A DNA stretch of 64,000 nt, from NCBI RefSeq assembly GCF_000969825.1, contig NZ_KQ033919.1, positions 3,608,749 to 3,672,748 of the forward strand, in the 5' to 3' direction. The position numbers and the translations under genes were made by a program. The notes below the pieces were generated by a model that saw only the letters and a list, made by a program, of their open reading frames with translations, did no database searches and was not told the DNA's origin. Shown in pieces: positions 25,448-34,696 of the stretch; within the stretch, counting starts at the first letter, position 1; the number at the start of each line of letters is the position of its first letter. Source of the stretch: Parabacteroides gordonii MS-1 = DSM 23371 (lineage in GTDB: Bacteria; Bacteroidota; Bacteroidia; Bacteroidales; Tannerellaceae).

Positions 25448-28400
25448 TTAAAAACTGACAGATATTGCCTCACTTTCTGTATGTGAAACAAACTCGGGAG
25501 CGTACAGGCATTGAATTGTACTGAATCCTCCGGCATAATCACCGGTGCGTGTTACGTAAACCGGATACTCGATTACGAAGGTTCCCGCCGGCAAACGGTT
25601 GAAGAAGAAGTTTTCTGATACATCCGTCGGCGACTGATAGTACATCACTCCATCCCTGAATTTCGTACCGGAGATCTGGTCGGCCGGCTCAAAGCATCCT
25701 GCCCGCAGGTCTTTCAGGAATACATAATCCATTTCGCGGTCTGTGCGGATGGTCAGGCGTACAACCACTTTATCACCCACACGGAGCTTGCCTTCTGTTA
25801 CCGGTTGTATCTGCAGACCTGTTCCGCTGTTGCTCTCAATAAATAATTTCTTTTCCACATTGAGTACACCCTGTCGTTTATCCACTTTATTGATGTTCTC
25901 GAAATACTGTTCGTAAACAGCTCCCCAGGCAGGCGCATTTCCTTCCTTCCGGATGGAAACGGAATTGCTTTCGGAAGAAATTTCTTTTTCACCCAGTACA
26001 ACCTTCAGATAACCTGTTGCCGTTTCACCTTCGGCGGTGCTGTATGTCTTACCTCCCCAGTTGACGGTGCAGGTATTGTTTTCATTCAGCCAGTCGCTTC
26101 CGGTCAGCAGCAATGCATAGATTGCGTTTATCGTGGCGGGAACCGATTCCCAGTTCTGGGTACGCTTCTGGTTCAGCAGCCATTGTTTCAGGCGGTCGGT
26201 ATCTTTGGTGTTCGGTGATAACGTATTGAACACTTTCATCAACAGGCAGTGCGTATCGATCGGAGAGATAAAGAAACTGTTTTCTCTCCGGTTGTTAGCC
26301 CAGTACATACCCTGTTCGTTGGAAACGGTTGCCGTTTTGCGCAACCATGCCAGGATATTGTTTGCCACTTCTTTCTTTCCGTTCCGTTGCATCAGCAGGG
26401 CAATTTCACCTTTACCGTAAAGGCCCTGTTTGCTCCATGTTTTCTCTGCTTGTGTCGTATAGAAACGGATCGCTTCGCGGGCGTCTCCCAGTTCCGGGAT
26501 ATCGCGGTAGGAACTGCGGACGAACAAGTATTCCAGTTGCAGGGAGTTAGGTACGCTTGTCTGCCAGTTCTTATCGGCTTTTTGCAGGCGTTCGTAATCC
26601 AGTTGCATCTGTTTATCCAGATATTTCAATGCTTTCATCTGCATTTCTTTTTCTTCCTGTCCGTATTGAACGGCACTCAGTTCGACCAGTTGCGACATAC
26701 CTTTCAGGATATGCAGGGTGATTTCACGGCTCGGGTAGAAACCTTTGAACCAGCCCCAGGCACCCTCTTCGTTCTGTTGTTTCAGCAACTGTTGCAAAGC
26801 CAGTTCGCGTTGCTGGCCGGCACGGTTCATGTCGAACAGCAACGACAGGCGTTGTTTCTGTTCTGTTTCGTTGTCGGCAGCCAATACCCACGGCGTTTCC
26901 TGTAGCAGGATATTCTTCAGTTCCTGGTTCTTTTCCAGGTTCGAATATAAGGTGGATGCTGTTCCTCCCTGTGCCTTCCACTGGCTGATCACCTGCTGGA
27001 TGCGCGGGTTGGCTGTGGCAATGTAATTAGCCAGCGTATTGCTGTAATAGGAAGCGAACCAGGAAATGATATTGTCGTTTTCCGGCTGTGTCAATGTCGG
27101 CAGCGCCTGTACGGCATACCAGATCGGGTTGGCAGTCAGTTCCAGTGTCATGCTGAACGGCTTACGGGTTCCGGTTGCCTTGTTTCCTGACAAGCGGATC
27201 TGTTGTTCGTTATCTCCCATCAGGTAGAACGGAGTACTTTCCGTGATCAGTATCTGATTGGAGAGAACCGGGATTAAATGCTGTTCGCCATCGCTGCCGG
27301 AATCGGAGTCGGCCACGATACGGCAACCGATCAGATTGATCGTTTCCGGCACGCGGAATGTCCATGAAGCAGTCGTGATGCTGTCGGCCGACAATGTAAA
27401 GGCCTTCTGCGATTTGGTAAGGCAGATCACAGGCTGGTCTGTTGCCGGATCGAACAATTCGAGGCTAACCCGTCCGGAGATAGATTCTTTCGAGTTGTTT
27501 ATCACCTGTGTACTGATGGATACTTCGTCGCCCTGACGCATAAAGCGTGGAAGATTCGGCAGTACCATCAACGGCTTACTGCTGATCACCTCTTTGGTCA
27601 GCATACCATATTTCATATCGGCGGTATTAGCCAAAGCCTGGAATTTCCAGGTCGTATTGCTTTCGGGTAATGTGAATTGCAACATGACGTCTCCTTCTGC
27701 ATTTGTCAGCAGGGAAGGATAGAAGAAGGCCGTTTCGTTGAAGTTTTCACGAACCTGTACCGGTAATGTTTCCTGATAACTGTCTGCTACTCCTTCTTCT
27801 GTTTCTGCACTTTGTGAAACGACCATGTTCTCACTCAATACTCCTCCGGTAAGCGATGCCGCATCATCTGCTGCATATTCTGCAACTTCTGCCTGTGCCA
27901 CCATCGGAGCGGCAGCAGATTTCATCATAATACCTCCGCCACGGATCCTATAGTTTCTGAAGTCCATAATACCTTGCCAGTTTAAACGGTCGTACTGGTA
28001 ATCAGGAATATTGGCTAGTTTCAACTCTCCGGCATCATACATTGTCCGCTGATCCATGCTTGTGCCTGTATTAAAGGTTGGAGCATACAGATAAACAAAA
28101 CGTTCCGGATTGAAGAACCAGTTGAACGGCAGTATCTTGTCCAGTGAAGCATCATACATGCTTGCCAGAATTTCGGCGGCTACGGGAACAGAGTCGGCAT
28201 CCAGTATACGGAACTTCCATGTTTCCTGGCTACCCGGCAGCAGACGGTCGCGGAATGTTGTCGGCCGGATGGTCAGGCGACGATCCGGTTGCTGATGTTT
28301 GATCTGCGACTGTGTAGTATACAGCTTACCGTTCTTTACAAAGGTAAAGCTGGCAACAATACCTTCCCCGTAACTTTCCAGGAATGGGATACGGAAGAGG

Positions 28401-31111
28401 TGGTTCTCATTATTCAATACCATTTGTTTGCGTGAGATACATTTGCCGTTCTGGTAAAGTTCGTATAACACATGTGCATCTTTATCCGATGTACCGAACA
28501 CTATTCGGGCTTCTTCGCCAGGCTGGCAATCTGTCTTTTCATTCAGTAACCACAGGTGAGTGAATACCGGCGGTCTTTTATCACGCAGGCTGTATAGGAT
28601 AAAGTCGTCTTGTGCAGTGGCGGGACGGCCTTTACTGTCTTTTGCTTCCAGCTTGATGCGATAACGGCCGGCCGGAAGTTTTTTGAATACTTCTTTGTCG
28701 ATCGTCTGACCGGAAATGAAATTACCGGCTCCAACTTGTTGCTCTTCTTTATATTCTTCCTGTCCGTATCGGTTCTCTTTGCCGGTATCGCTCAGTTTAT
28801 AGATCGTATAAGTACCGTTGACAGTCAGTTTTTCCCCGTTCAGGGTTTGTGCCGAAACGGTTGCATTGACAGAATCTTTATCTATCTGCGACGGGATATT
28901 GGTGCTCAGGACGATACCTGTTTCACCAACAGAGAAAGTGTATGTAGCTTCCTGTGTCTCTCCGTTACTGTCGGTCAGGGTTGCTGTAACGACATAGCTC
29001 TGGTAGGGGAAGAAGCTGTATCCATCTGTTGATTTCTCCGGACGGAAATCAACGGAGAATGTGCCGTCACTGTTGATGGTTGTAGTTCCTTCTGCCACTT
29101 GCTCGTTCGTGTTTCCTCCAAAATAACCACGCAACCAGAAAGGTCGTTTATTAAAGCGGTAAGTCACTTCACCGCTTTGCAGGGAAACGCCGGAGAAGGT
29201 TTGTGCCTTACCCTCGATCGTTACCCGGTCGCCGAAAGAGATATCACCTTTAATCGGAAGCAGTTCGACAAAGAACGTCGGACGTTTATATTCTTCCACA
29301 CGAATGCTGGCGCTTGTATATTCGGTGGAAAGCGTGAACATTCCGCTAAGTGTTTGTTGCGGCAGTGTAAACTCTCCGTTGAAGGAACCGAACTTATCTG
29401 TTTTCAGTGTTTTGGTAGCCACCTCTTTCCAGTTGGCATCCCGTAAAGTTATTTTATAGCTTTCTCCTTCAACGGCATAAGGTGTTTGCGTATCGTTGAC
29501 GTAAGCAATACCTTTAAAATATAATGTTTGTCCCGGACGGTATAGACCCCGGTCGGTGAACAGTGACAGTTGAGGACGTTTTTTTGTTTTATTCTGCATT
29601 TCCCGACTGTTCGGATAAAAAAGCGTCAGCATGGAATAGGCATCTTCGCGGTGTGTGACCTGATAAGCCATCATATCACTTTGACGGGGAAGAACGGCTA
29701 ATCCGTCGCGGTCTGTTTTTACGCTACCTTGTTTTTGCAGGTTACGGCGTTTGCCGGAATAGTAAGTCACGGAAGCATCGCTTACCGGTTTGCCACTCAG
29801 ATAGTCCGTCACCAGTATTTCTGTGGAACCATCCGGCATATTGCGTGAAACAGCAGCCAGGCGGCTGACACTAAACAGATTGTTTGTCTTTAGCCCTTTG
29901 CCGGGTACGGTGACGATACATTCATAGAGCCCCATGTTCTCCATCGGGATAACAAGGGTTGTATCCAAGTCGGTGTATGTGTTCGGTTGTGATAAAGAGA
30001 AAGTGACTTTTTTAACGAGTGCACCCAGCGCTTTACTCGTATCTGCTTCATTATAATATGTTGTCTGCTGAGGTGTTTTCAGGCTTTTGTATATACTGAC
30101 TGTGATCTCGGGGACATTTTTGTAATTCACCTTAAGAGTCAACTCTTTTCCCGGATAGATATTATTTTCCGTATTGATCCGCAGTGACGGATTTTGCATT
30201 TGTGCCAGTCTGTTCTTTATCAGGCCGATCCGGTCGTAGTTCGGGAAACGGGCGATTGTTTCTTTACAAAGGTTGTATTCTATTGCCTTGATAGAATCTA
30301 TTTTGGCAGGATCGTCATAGTTGTAGGCAAATCCAAATGAATTCAACCGGGCAGCTACGATCTCCACCGAATAATCTTTATCGGCATATACTTTCATCAG
30401 GCTGTCGAGGGCGGCCTGATATTCTGTTCTCTCTTTTTCCTGGTGCAGGGAAGAATATTTGAATTGCAGATAATCGAGAGTGGTAAGGACTACCGCTTTC
30501 TTATCCGGCTGTGTATTCAACCAGGCAATCAGCTTTTCATATATCTCTGTCGAGGGAGTTATATCCAGTGCACGGAATGCCAGGAAATCGTATAGGCTGG
30601 GGCGCAGGGTAGGGGTGTCTTTCCCGGTTTCGAGGATTGTCTTGAAATCGGATACCGGCGTTTGCTGTAACAGCTCGGCCGGTTGCAAGGAAGCGGTTAG
30701 CTCTTCTTTGACCTTTTGGGTGAAAAGATTGGAAGTCCATTCCCGTATATCTTCGGGAACGTAACCGACCAGGTCTGTCCGCTGGTTGATTTTCCAACGG
30801 TTCTGCATGTAGTAGTTGTTATACATTTCCGCTACCATCGAATACAATACGGCTGCGGAAGCCGGGTCTTTACATTCGGCTGCATAGTTTTCCACTTCTT
30901 TGATAAGCGCAGGGAAGTCATCATCGTTCACTTCTAACTGGTCTTTCATCTTACTGATCAATGCTTTGATCAGTTGGGATGTATTCTTGCCTTGAATGGC
31001 TCTTTCAATCATTTTACTTTCATTTGTCGATTGTGCCGCTCTTGTGTACATGAACGCTGCCGAAATGCAACATACGATCAGCGCGGAAATCAAAATTGCT
31101 CTTATCTTCAT
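25448..31111 (-). CDS. Alpha-2-macroglobulin family protein (giant)
   Basis: 1887 residues with an N-terminal signal segment (LISALIVCCISAAFMYTRA). After an alpha-helical N-terminal part, MG2-type macroglobulin domains are recognisable (FTDRGLYRPGQTLYFKGIAYVND near 515), then the A2M segment PLMVLPNLPRFMRQGDEVSI near 1170 and an alpha/alpha toroid (QRELALQQLLKQQNEEGAWGWFKG). Bacterial relatives sit in the periplasm or envelope and trap proteases. The canonical CxEQ thioester is not seen; the equivalent region reads TLTQPENDNIISWF, so this copy is probably non-thioester. A short Ala-rich linker lies near 1055. Monocistronic as far as visible. Confidence 0.9.
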   Translation of the reverse strand: MKIRAILISALIVCCISAAFMYTRAAQSTNESKMIERAIQGKNTSQLIKALISKMKDQLEVNDDDFPALIKEVENYAAECKDPASAAVLYSMVAEMYNNYYMQNRWKINQRTDLVGYVPEDIREWTSNLFTQKVKEELTASLQPAELLQQTPVSDFKTILETGKDTPTLRPSLYDFLAFRALDITPSTEIYEKLIAWLNTQPDKKAVVLTTLDYLQFKYSSLHQEKERTEYQAALDSLMKVYADKDYSVEIVAARLNSFGFAYNYDDPAKIDSIKAIEYNLCKETIARFPNYDRIGLIKNRLAQMQNPSLRINTENNIYPGKELTLKVNYKNVPEITVSIYKSLKTPQQTTYYNEADTSKALGALVKKVTFSLSQPNTYTDLDTTLVIPMENMGLYECIVTVPGKGLKTNNLFSVSRLAAVSRNMPDGSTEILVTDYLSGKPVSDASVTYYSGKRRNLQKQGSVKTDRDGLAVLPRQSDMMAYQVTHREDAYSMLTLFYPNSREMQNKTKKRPQLSLFTDRGLYRPGQTLYFKGIAYVNDTQTPYAVEGESYKITLRDANWKEVATKTLKTDKFGSFNGEFTLPQQTLSGMFTLSTEYTSASIRVEEYKRPTFFVELLPIKGDISFGDRVTIEGKAQTFSGVSLQSGEVTYRFNKRPFWLRGYFGGNTNEQVAEGTTTINSDGTFSVDFRPEKSTDGYSFFPYQSYVVTATLTDSNGETQEATYTFSVGETGIVLSTNIPSQIDKDSVNATVSAQTLNGEKLTVNGTYTIYKLSDTGKENRYGQEEYKEEQQVGAGNFISGQTIDKEVFKKLPAGRYRIKLEAKDSKGRPATAQDDFILYSLRDKRPPVFTHLWLLNEKTDCQPGEEARIVFGTSDKDAHVLYELYQNGKCISRKQMVLNNENHLFRIPFLESYGEGIVASFTFVKNGKLYTTQSQIKHQQPDRRLTIRPTTFRDRLLPGSQETWKFRILDADSVPVAAEILASMYDASLDKILPFNWFFNPERFVYLYAPTFNTGTSMDQRTMYDAGELKLANIPDYQYDRLNWQGIMDFRNYRIRGGGIMMKSAAAPMVAQAEVAEYAADDAASLTGGVLSENMVVSQSAETEEGVADSYQETLPVQVRENFNETAFFYPSLLTNAEGDVMLQFTLPESNTTWKFQALANTADMKYGMLTKEVISSKPLMVLPNLPRFMRQGDEVSISTQVINNSKESISGRVSLELFDPATDQPVICLTKSQKAFTLSADSITTASWTFRVPETINLIGCRIVADSDSGSDGEQHLIPVLSNQILITESTPFYLMGDNEQQIRLSGNKATGTRKPFSMTLELTANPIWYAVQALPTLTQPENDNIISWFASYYSNTLANYIATANPRIQQVISQWKAQGGTASTLYSNLEKNQELKNILLQETPWVLAADNETEQKQRLSLLFDMNRAGQQRELALQQLLKQQNEEGAWGWFKGFYPSREITLHILKGMSQLVELSAVQYGQEEKEMQMKALKYLDKQMQLDYERLQKADKNWQTSVPNSLQLEYLFVRSSYRDIPELGDAREAIRFYTTQAEKTWSKQGLYGKGEIALLMQRNGKKEVANNILAWLRKTATVSNEQGMYWANNRRENSFFISPIDTHCLLMKVFNTLSPNTKDTDRLKQWLLNQKRTQNWESVPATINAIYALLLTGSDWLNENNTCTVNWGGKTYSTAEGETATGYLKVVLGEKEISSESNSVSIRKEGNAPAWGAVYEQYFENINKVDKRQGVLNVEKKLFIESNSGTGLQIQPVTEGKLRVGDKVVVRLTIRTDREMDYVFLKDLRAGCFEPADQISGTKFRDGVMYYQSPTDVSENFFFNRLPAGTFVIEYPVYVTRTGDYAGGFSTIQCLYAPEFVSHTESEAISVSF

Positions 31112-31282
31112 ATCTATACGGATTTACTTGTTAAACAACATCGTTTGCTATATAGATACAAAGAAAGAGTAAAAAGTTGTAAAGTAGTTGTTAATAAGGT
31201 GTAATAGTGGAAGGGGCGTTCCCTTATGATAAAGAGTTGCTTAAAGTTTCAATCGATAATGGAGTAGAAAAGAAATAATCTC

Positions 31283-31290
31283 TATCTTTG
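31283..31290 (+). promoter_or_regulatory. Candidate -7 element of the toxin-antitoxin operon
   Basis: TATCTTTG matches TAnnTTTG and ends 21 bases before the antitoxin ATG. Confidence 0.5.
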
Positions 31291-31311
31291 TAGATATAGA
31301 ACCAAAATAGA

Positions 31312-31575
31312 ATGGATGTAATGAATACAGATGCGTTAAAAGTAAGTATTTTCCGGGAAGTAATGAATCTAAGTGAGGATAAGCTTCGGAAAGTACATGA
31401 TTACATTGAAGCTTTAACTTCTCAGAAAGAAGTAGAGGTGAAAGAATATGTAATGCCTGATGATTTGATACAATCTGTAGCCGAGTACACAATGAAGGTG
31501 GCAGAAAGTGAAGGCCCATTGTATTCCACAACTGAAGTGACGGATTATATAGATAAGAAGATGGGATGGAAATAA
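31312..31575 (+). CDS. Type II antitoxin-like protein
   Basis: 87 residues, acidic, with a helical N terminus (SIFREVMNLSEDKLRKVHDYIEAL) similar to small DUF2281-like antitoxins and a flexible C-terminal half suited to wrapping a toxin. The 3' end overlaps the toxin gene by 10 bases, the classic antitoxin-first arrangement. ATG 31312 or ATG 31321 may be the start. It should neutralise the downstream toxin and may repress its own promoter. No clear ribbon-helix-helix or HTH pattern is visible, so the DNA-binding mode is open. Confidence 0.75.
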   Translation: MDVMNTDALKVSIFREVMNLSEDKLRKVHDYIEALTSQKEVEVKEYVMPDDLIQSVAEYTMKVAESEGPLYSTTEVTDYIDKKMGWK

Positions 31576-31901
31576 TCTGGACTGACTTTGCAAAAGAGAG
31601 TGTGCTTAATTTACTCCTTTTTATCAGGAAATGTTGGGGAGATACGATTGCTGCAACTGCCTGGGGGAATATTCAGAAAGATATAGCTTTGCTAGAGAGT
31701 TTTCCTGAAATCGGTCAGGTATATTTGGCCAATAAACCGTTAGATATAGTTATACGTGAGTTAGTGGTAAACAAAAAGAATAAGATTTACTATTATATCC
31801 GAAATGATAAAGTTTATATTGTTATGGCTTGGGACACAAGGACAAATCCTAAAACGTTAAAACGACTTCTCCTGCATTTCTTTCAGATTAATAACTATTG
31901 A
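31566..31901 (+). CDS. RelE/ParE-family toxin
   Basis: 111 residues with the ParE/RelE plasmid-stabilisation layout: N-terminal strand IIWTDFAKESVLNLLLFIRKCW, a helix with QKDIALLESFPEIGQVY (the ESFPEIG type segment is typical), then strands IVIRELVVNKKNKIYYYIRNDKVYIVMAWDTR. RelE members cut mRNA at the ribosome, ParE members poison gyrase; the sequence does not decide between them. The conserved Arg-containing strand IREL is present. Translation overlaps the antitoxin. Confidence 0.85.
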   Translation: MEIIWTDFAKESVLNLLLFIRKCWGDTIAATAWGNIQKDIALLESFPEIGQVYLANKPLDIVIRELVVNKKNKIYYYIRNDKVYIVMAWDTRTNPKTLKRLLLHFFQINNY

Positions 31902-31921
31902 AAAAAGTGTGCCGAAAGCCG

Positions 31922-32005
31922 TTCAGCCTTCATAGGGGCTTCATTTAGCTTTCAAGGTCTTCACTTAATGTTTCAGTTCTTGACAGATATGAGTGTTCAG
32001 TTCTT
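31922..32005 (+). repeat. TTCA-rich phased segment with a 24-bp direct repeat
   Basis: TTCA begins at 31922, 31929, 31940, 31951, 31960, 31972 and 31996, roughly every 11 bases. Within this, TTCAGTTCTTGAC is repeated at 31973-31985 and 31997-32009, 24 bases apart. No coding potential. It is the left edge of the repeat-filled region that extends to 32892. Confidence 0.5.
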
Positions 32006-32146
32006 GACGGAGGTGAGCCTGTTTATAGCGACGGTGCCGAACCCTCCGGGTCCGGCGCAGTCGCTAATTGTTTCACATTTTTCTATATATGAGTCTGTTT
32101 ATAGTGTCACAGGTGGAGTTGGCATACATCCTTTCTCTAAGCACTT

Positions 32147-32194
32147 CAACAAAAGTTTTTCAGAATAAATCCTTCAATCCTTCAGTGTAATGCT
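32147..32194 (+). repeat. Left arm of a ~46-bp imperfect inverted repeat
   Basis: It pairs with 32629-32674. The core AATAAATCCTTCAATCCTTC is perfect in both arms; the flanks (CAACAAAAGTTT on one side, AATGCT or ATTGCT on the other) are nearly so. The enclosed segment is 434 bp and carries no gene. Confidence 0.75.
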
Positions 32195-32412
32195 ATATGT
32201 TTGATTATCTAATGTTTACGGCTGAATGATTTTCTACTGTATGAAGGAAGCTGTTTGCATTTTCAGATAAATGCTTCATACTCCAGTCTGAAATTAATAC
32301 TTGTTTTAGTCCACTCTTTCAGGCAAAGAATAAGAGTAGGATTAATAAGTAAGAATGAGGTACATAACGACCTGTTAACATGAAAGATATAACCTATTTA
32401 TTATTTGTCAAC

Positions 32413-32500
32413 TGTCGAACGCTTGTTTTACAGTTGTCGAATAAGCGTTTGATATATGTCAAACAAGCGTTCGACAATTGACAAACAGAAAAGAAGAAAG
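32413..32500 (+). repeat. 22-bp tandem dyad array
   Basis: TGTC or TGAC begins units at exactly 32413, 32435, 32457 and 32479. Units 1-2 read TGTCGAAC... and TGTCGAAT...; later units are in part the reverse complement. As a result 32404-32428 and 32461-32485 also form a 25-bp inverted repeat with one mismatch. There is no gene here. Confidence 0.75.
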
Positions 32501-32628
32501 GACTATTGAACTAAAAGGCCAGCACTCATGTGTTAGAATAGAGTATGCAAAAAATCAAAATTCAAGATAAATCCTTCATATAAACTATTATCCTTCAGCT
32601 GTAGAATAATGATTATAAGAAAGATAAC

Positions 32629-32674
32629 AGCAATGCTGAAGGATTGAAGGATTTATTTTGATAAACTTTTGTTG
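32629..32674 (-). repeat. Right arm of the ~46-bp inverted repeat
   Basis: Reverse-complement partner of 32147-32194. Two further partial copies of the ATAAATCCTTCAT motif lie between the arms, near 32268 and 32568. Confidence 0.75.
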
Positions 32675-32764
32675 TAGGGATTGTTCAATTGGAAAGATAT
32701 TCTTTTTTTTCTTGATAATATAGATAGATCTTGTGTCATAGCGAAGGAGCAGGCCAGGATGGAT

Positions 32765-32808
32765 ATGAAAGCACTATGAAGGCCCTATGAAAGCGGAATG
32801 AAGGCAAA
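32765..32808 (+). repeat. Four-unit 11-bp tandem repeat
   Basis: ATGAARGC starts at 32765, 32776, 32787 and 32798, exactly 11 apart, with variable last three bases. On the other strand the motif is TTCAT, mirroring the left edge of the same intergenic region. Confidence 0.75.
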
Positions 32809-32814
32809 AGAAAA

Positions 32815-32871
32815 TGGGTTCATATAGTAAGATGCATACAACCAGAAGGTTATGCCACTATATGAACCCAT
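32815..32871. terminator. Palindrome after folA, possible terminator
   Basis: TGGGTTCATATAGT (32815-32828) and ACTATATGAACCCA (32858-32871) are a perfect 14-bp inverted repeat with a 29-base loop, 22 bases beyond the folA stop. There is no T tract, so it may instead stabilise the folA mRNA 3' end. Confidence 0.45.
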
Positions 32872-32892
32872 GAACCCAAATATGGGATAAAC

Positions 32893-33390
32893 TTATTTTT
32901 TACGAATGTAAGTCAGGAACGTATATGGATAAGCATGTTTTGCGTCGGCAGGAAACTCCTGGCGTTCTACTTCTTCCCATAACTCCCAGTTTACAACCGG
33001 AAAGAAGGTATCTGCATCCTTAAACTCTCCGTGTACACGTGTGATATACATTTTATCTGCGATACGTAATGCCTGACGATAAACCAATGCACCACCCAGA
33101 ATGAATATTTCATCTTCTTTTTCACAAATATCCAAAGCCGAACCCATCGACTCGCAAGCGAAACAGTTTATAAAACCTGCTTCCGGCAAAGTTGTCAGGA
33201 CTACATTCTTACGGTTGGGAAGCGGACCCTTTGGCAGCGACTCGAACGTTTTACGTCCCATGATCACGGCATGGCCGGTTGTCAAATCTTTAAAACGTCT
33301 CATATCTGCAGGCAGACGCCATAACAACTTATTGTCTTTACCAATCGCGTTGTTCTCTGCAATAGCGGCAATGATTGAAATTGTACTCAT
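32893..33390 (-). CDS. folA: Dihydrofolate reductase
   Basis: 165 residues. It reduces dihydrofolate to tetrahydrofolate with NADPH. Visible: SIIAAIAENNAIGKDNKLLWRLPADMRRFK (substrate site, acidic Asp of the PADM segment), VIMGRKTFESLP (NADPH site), EIFILGGALVYRQAL (GG motif) and FPVVNWELWEE. Normal length. Downstream of thyA with a 53-base gap, the common thyA-folA pairing: ThyA makes dihydrofolate, FolA recycles it. Confidence 0.96.
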   Translation of the reverse strand: MSTISIIAAIAENNAIGKDNKLLWRLPADMRRFKDLTTGHAVIMGRKTFESLPKGPLPNRKNVVLTTLPEAGFINCFACESMGSALDICEKEDEIFILGGALVYRQALRIADKMYITRVHGEFKDADTFFPVVNWELWEEVERQEFPADAKHAYPYTFLTYIRKK

Positions 33391-33443
33391 AAACTTATCA
33401 ATTTATATAGTAATATTATACTCAGTCTTTAATCTTCAACATC

Positions 33444-34238
33444 TCAAACGGCCACTTCTCCCTTGATGTGCGGATGAGGGTCGTAGCCGGTCAGGTTGAA
33501 GTCTTCGAATTGAAAGTCGAAGATGCTTTTTACATCCGGATTGATCTCCATCCGGGGAAGAGGACGCGGTTCGCGGGTAAGCTGCAATTTTACCTGATCG
33601 AAATGATTGGTGTATATATGGGCATCCCCCAGCGTATGAACAAAATCTCCGGCTTTAAGTCCTGTAACCTGTGCCATCATTTGTAAAAGCAACGCATAAG
33701 AAGCAATATTGAAAGGAACACCGAGAAATATATCGGCACTACGCTGATACATTTGCAGGCTCAGGCGTCCGTTCGCCACATAGAATTGGAAGAAGGCGTG
33801 ACAGGGCGGAAGATTCATATTTCCGAGGTCGCCCACATTCCAGGCACTGACAATGATCCTTCGTGAATCAGGATTATGTTTGATCGTTTCAACGGCTTCG
33901 CTGATCTGGTCGACGGAGCCGCCTTTGTAGTCGGGCCACGAACGCCACTGGAATCCGTAGATATGTCCCAGGTTTCCGTCTGCATCCGCCCATTCGTTCC
34001 AGATACGTACGCCGTGATCCTGCAGATACTTCGCATTCGTATCCCCTTGCAGGAACCAGAGCAATTCGTATATGATTGACTTCAGGTGTAGCTTTTTTGT
34101 CGTAAGGAGAGGAAACCCCTCTTCCAGATTGAATCGCATTTGATGACCAAAAATACTTTGGGTACCTGTTCCTGTGCGGTCTTCCTTCCTAACTCCCTCA
34201 GCTAATACGCGATTTAGCAAATCTAAATACTGTTTCAT
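33444..34238 (-). CDS. thyA: Thymidylate synthase
   Basis: 264 residues, the same length as E. coli ThyA. It methylates dUMP to dTMP using methylene-tetrahydrofolate. The catalytic Cys146 is in [41 protein letters not shown] and DAHIYTNH are also standard. The frame runs to 34304, but ATG 34238 gives the conserved [12 protein letters not shown] start, and a clear promoter at 34260-34290 would exclude the longer form. Operon with folA. Confidence 0.97.
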   Translation of the reverse strand: MKQYLDLLNRVLAEGVRKEDRTGTGTQSIFGHQMRFNLEEGFPLLTTKKLHLKSIIYELLWFLQGDTNAKYLQDHGVRIWNEWADADGNLGHIYGFQWRSWPDYKGGSVDQISEAVETIKHNPDSRRIIVSAWNVGDLGNMNLPPCHAFFQFYVANGRLSLQMYQRSADIFLGVPFNIASYALLLQMMAQVTGLKAGDFVHTLGDAHIYTNHFDQVKLQLTREPRPLPRMEINPDVKSIFDFQFEDFNLTGYDPHPHIKGEVAV

Positions 34239-34259
34239 TTTTATCCTTCTAGTAGAATA

Positions 34260-34290
34260 CAAAAGTACGAAAGGGATTTGTATTAAACAA
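34260..34290 (-). promoter_or_regulatory. Promoter of thyA-folA
   Basis: On the minus strand TTG (34290-34288), a 20-base spacer and TACTTTTG (34267-34260) give a full Bacteroidetes promoter match, 22 bases before the thyA ATG. Confidence 0.65.
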
Positions 34291-34555
34291 CAGCAATCTT
34301 CCAAAACGGCTTTTTCCGGCTTTCACATTGTCAGGAAAGATGGTTTATAAGGGTGCGGAGGGAGGTGTTAAAAAACGTATCTAAATATACATGTCTATTT
34401 ACTTCGGCATGTAATTTTGATTGGGGCAATAGGAAAATAAGGAACAGATGATTTGAAAATGAATAGATGGCAATCTTATGATTATATAATTCTAAGAAAG
34501 TTTAGAACAAGCGGATTGGCTAATTGGCTAAATTTGGATTTCTATTTATTAATAT

Positions 34556-34573
34556 TAATGTACAGGTACATTA
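34556..34573. promoter_or_regulatory. TAATGTAC palindrome upstream of the first DUF6383 gene
   Basis: TAATGTAC-AG-GTACATTA, an 18-bp palindrome. A nearly identical element, AATGTACG-CA-CGTACATT at 51340-51357, lies at a comparable place upstream of the other DUF6383 gene. Shared palindromes of this size are typical protein-binding sites. The rest of 34305-34690 is AT-rich and shows nothing else. Confidence 0.5.
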
Positions 34574-34696
34574 TTATAAAGACCTTTCGCCCGCTAGCAG
34601 TACCTATTTTCTACCCCGCTTAACTGGTAATCCGAATGATTATGCATGCTTTGAAAATTAACAGGAGAGGTGCATTGTGGACTGACTAAAAAAAAC

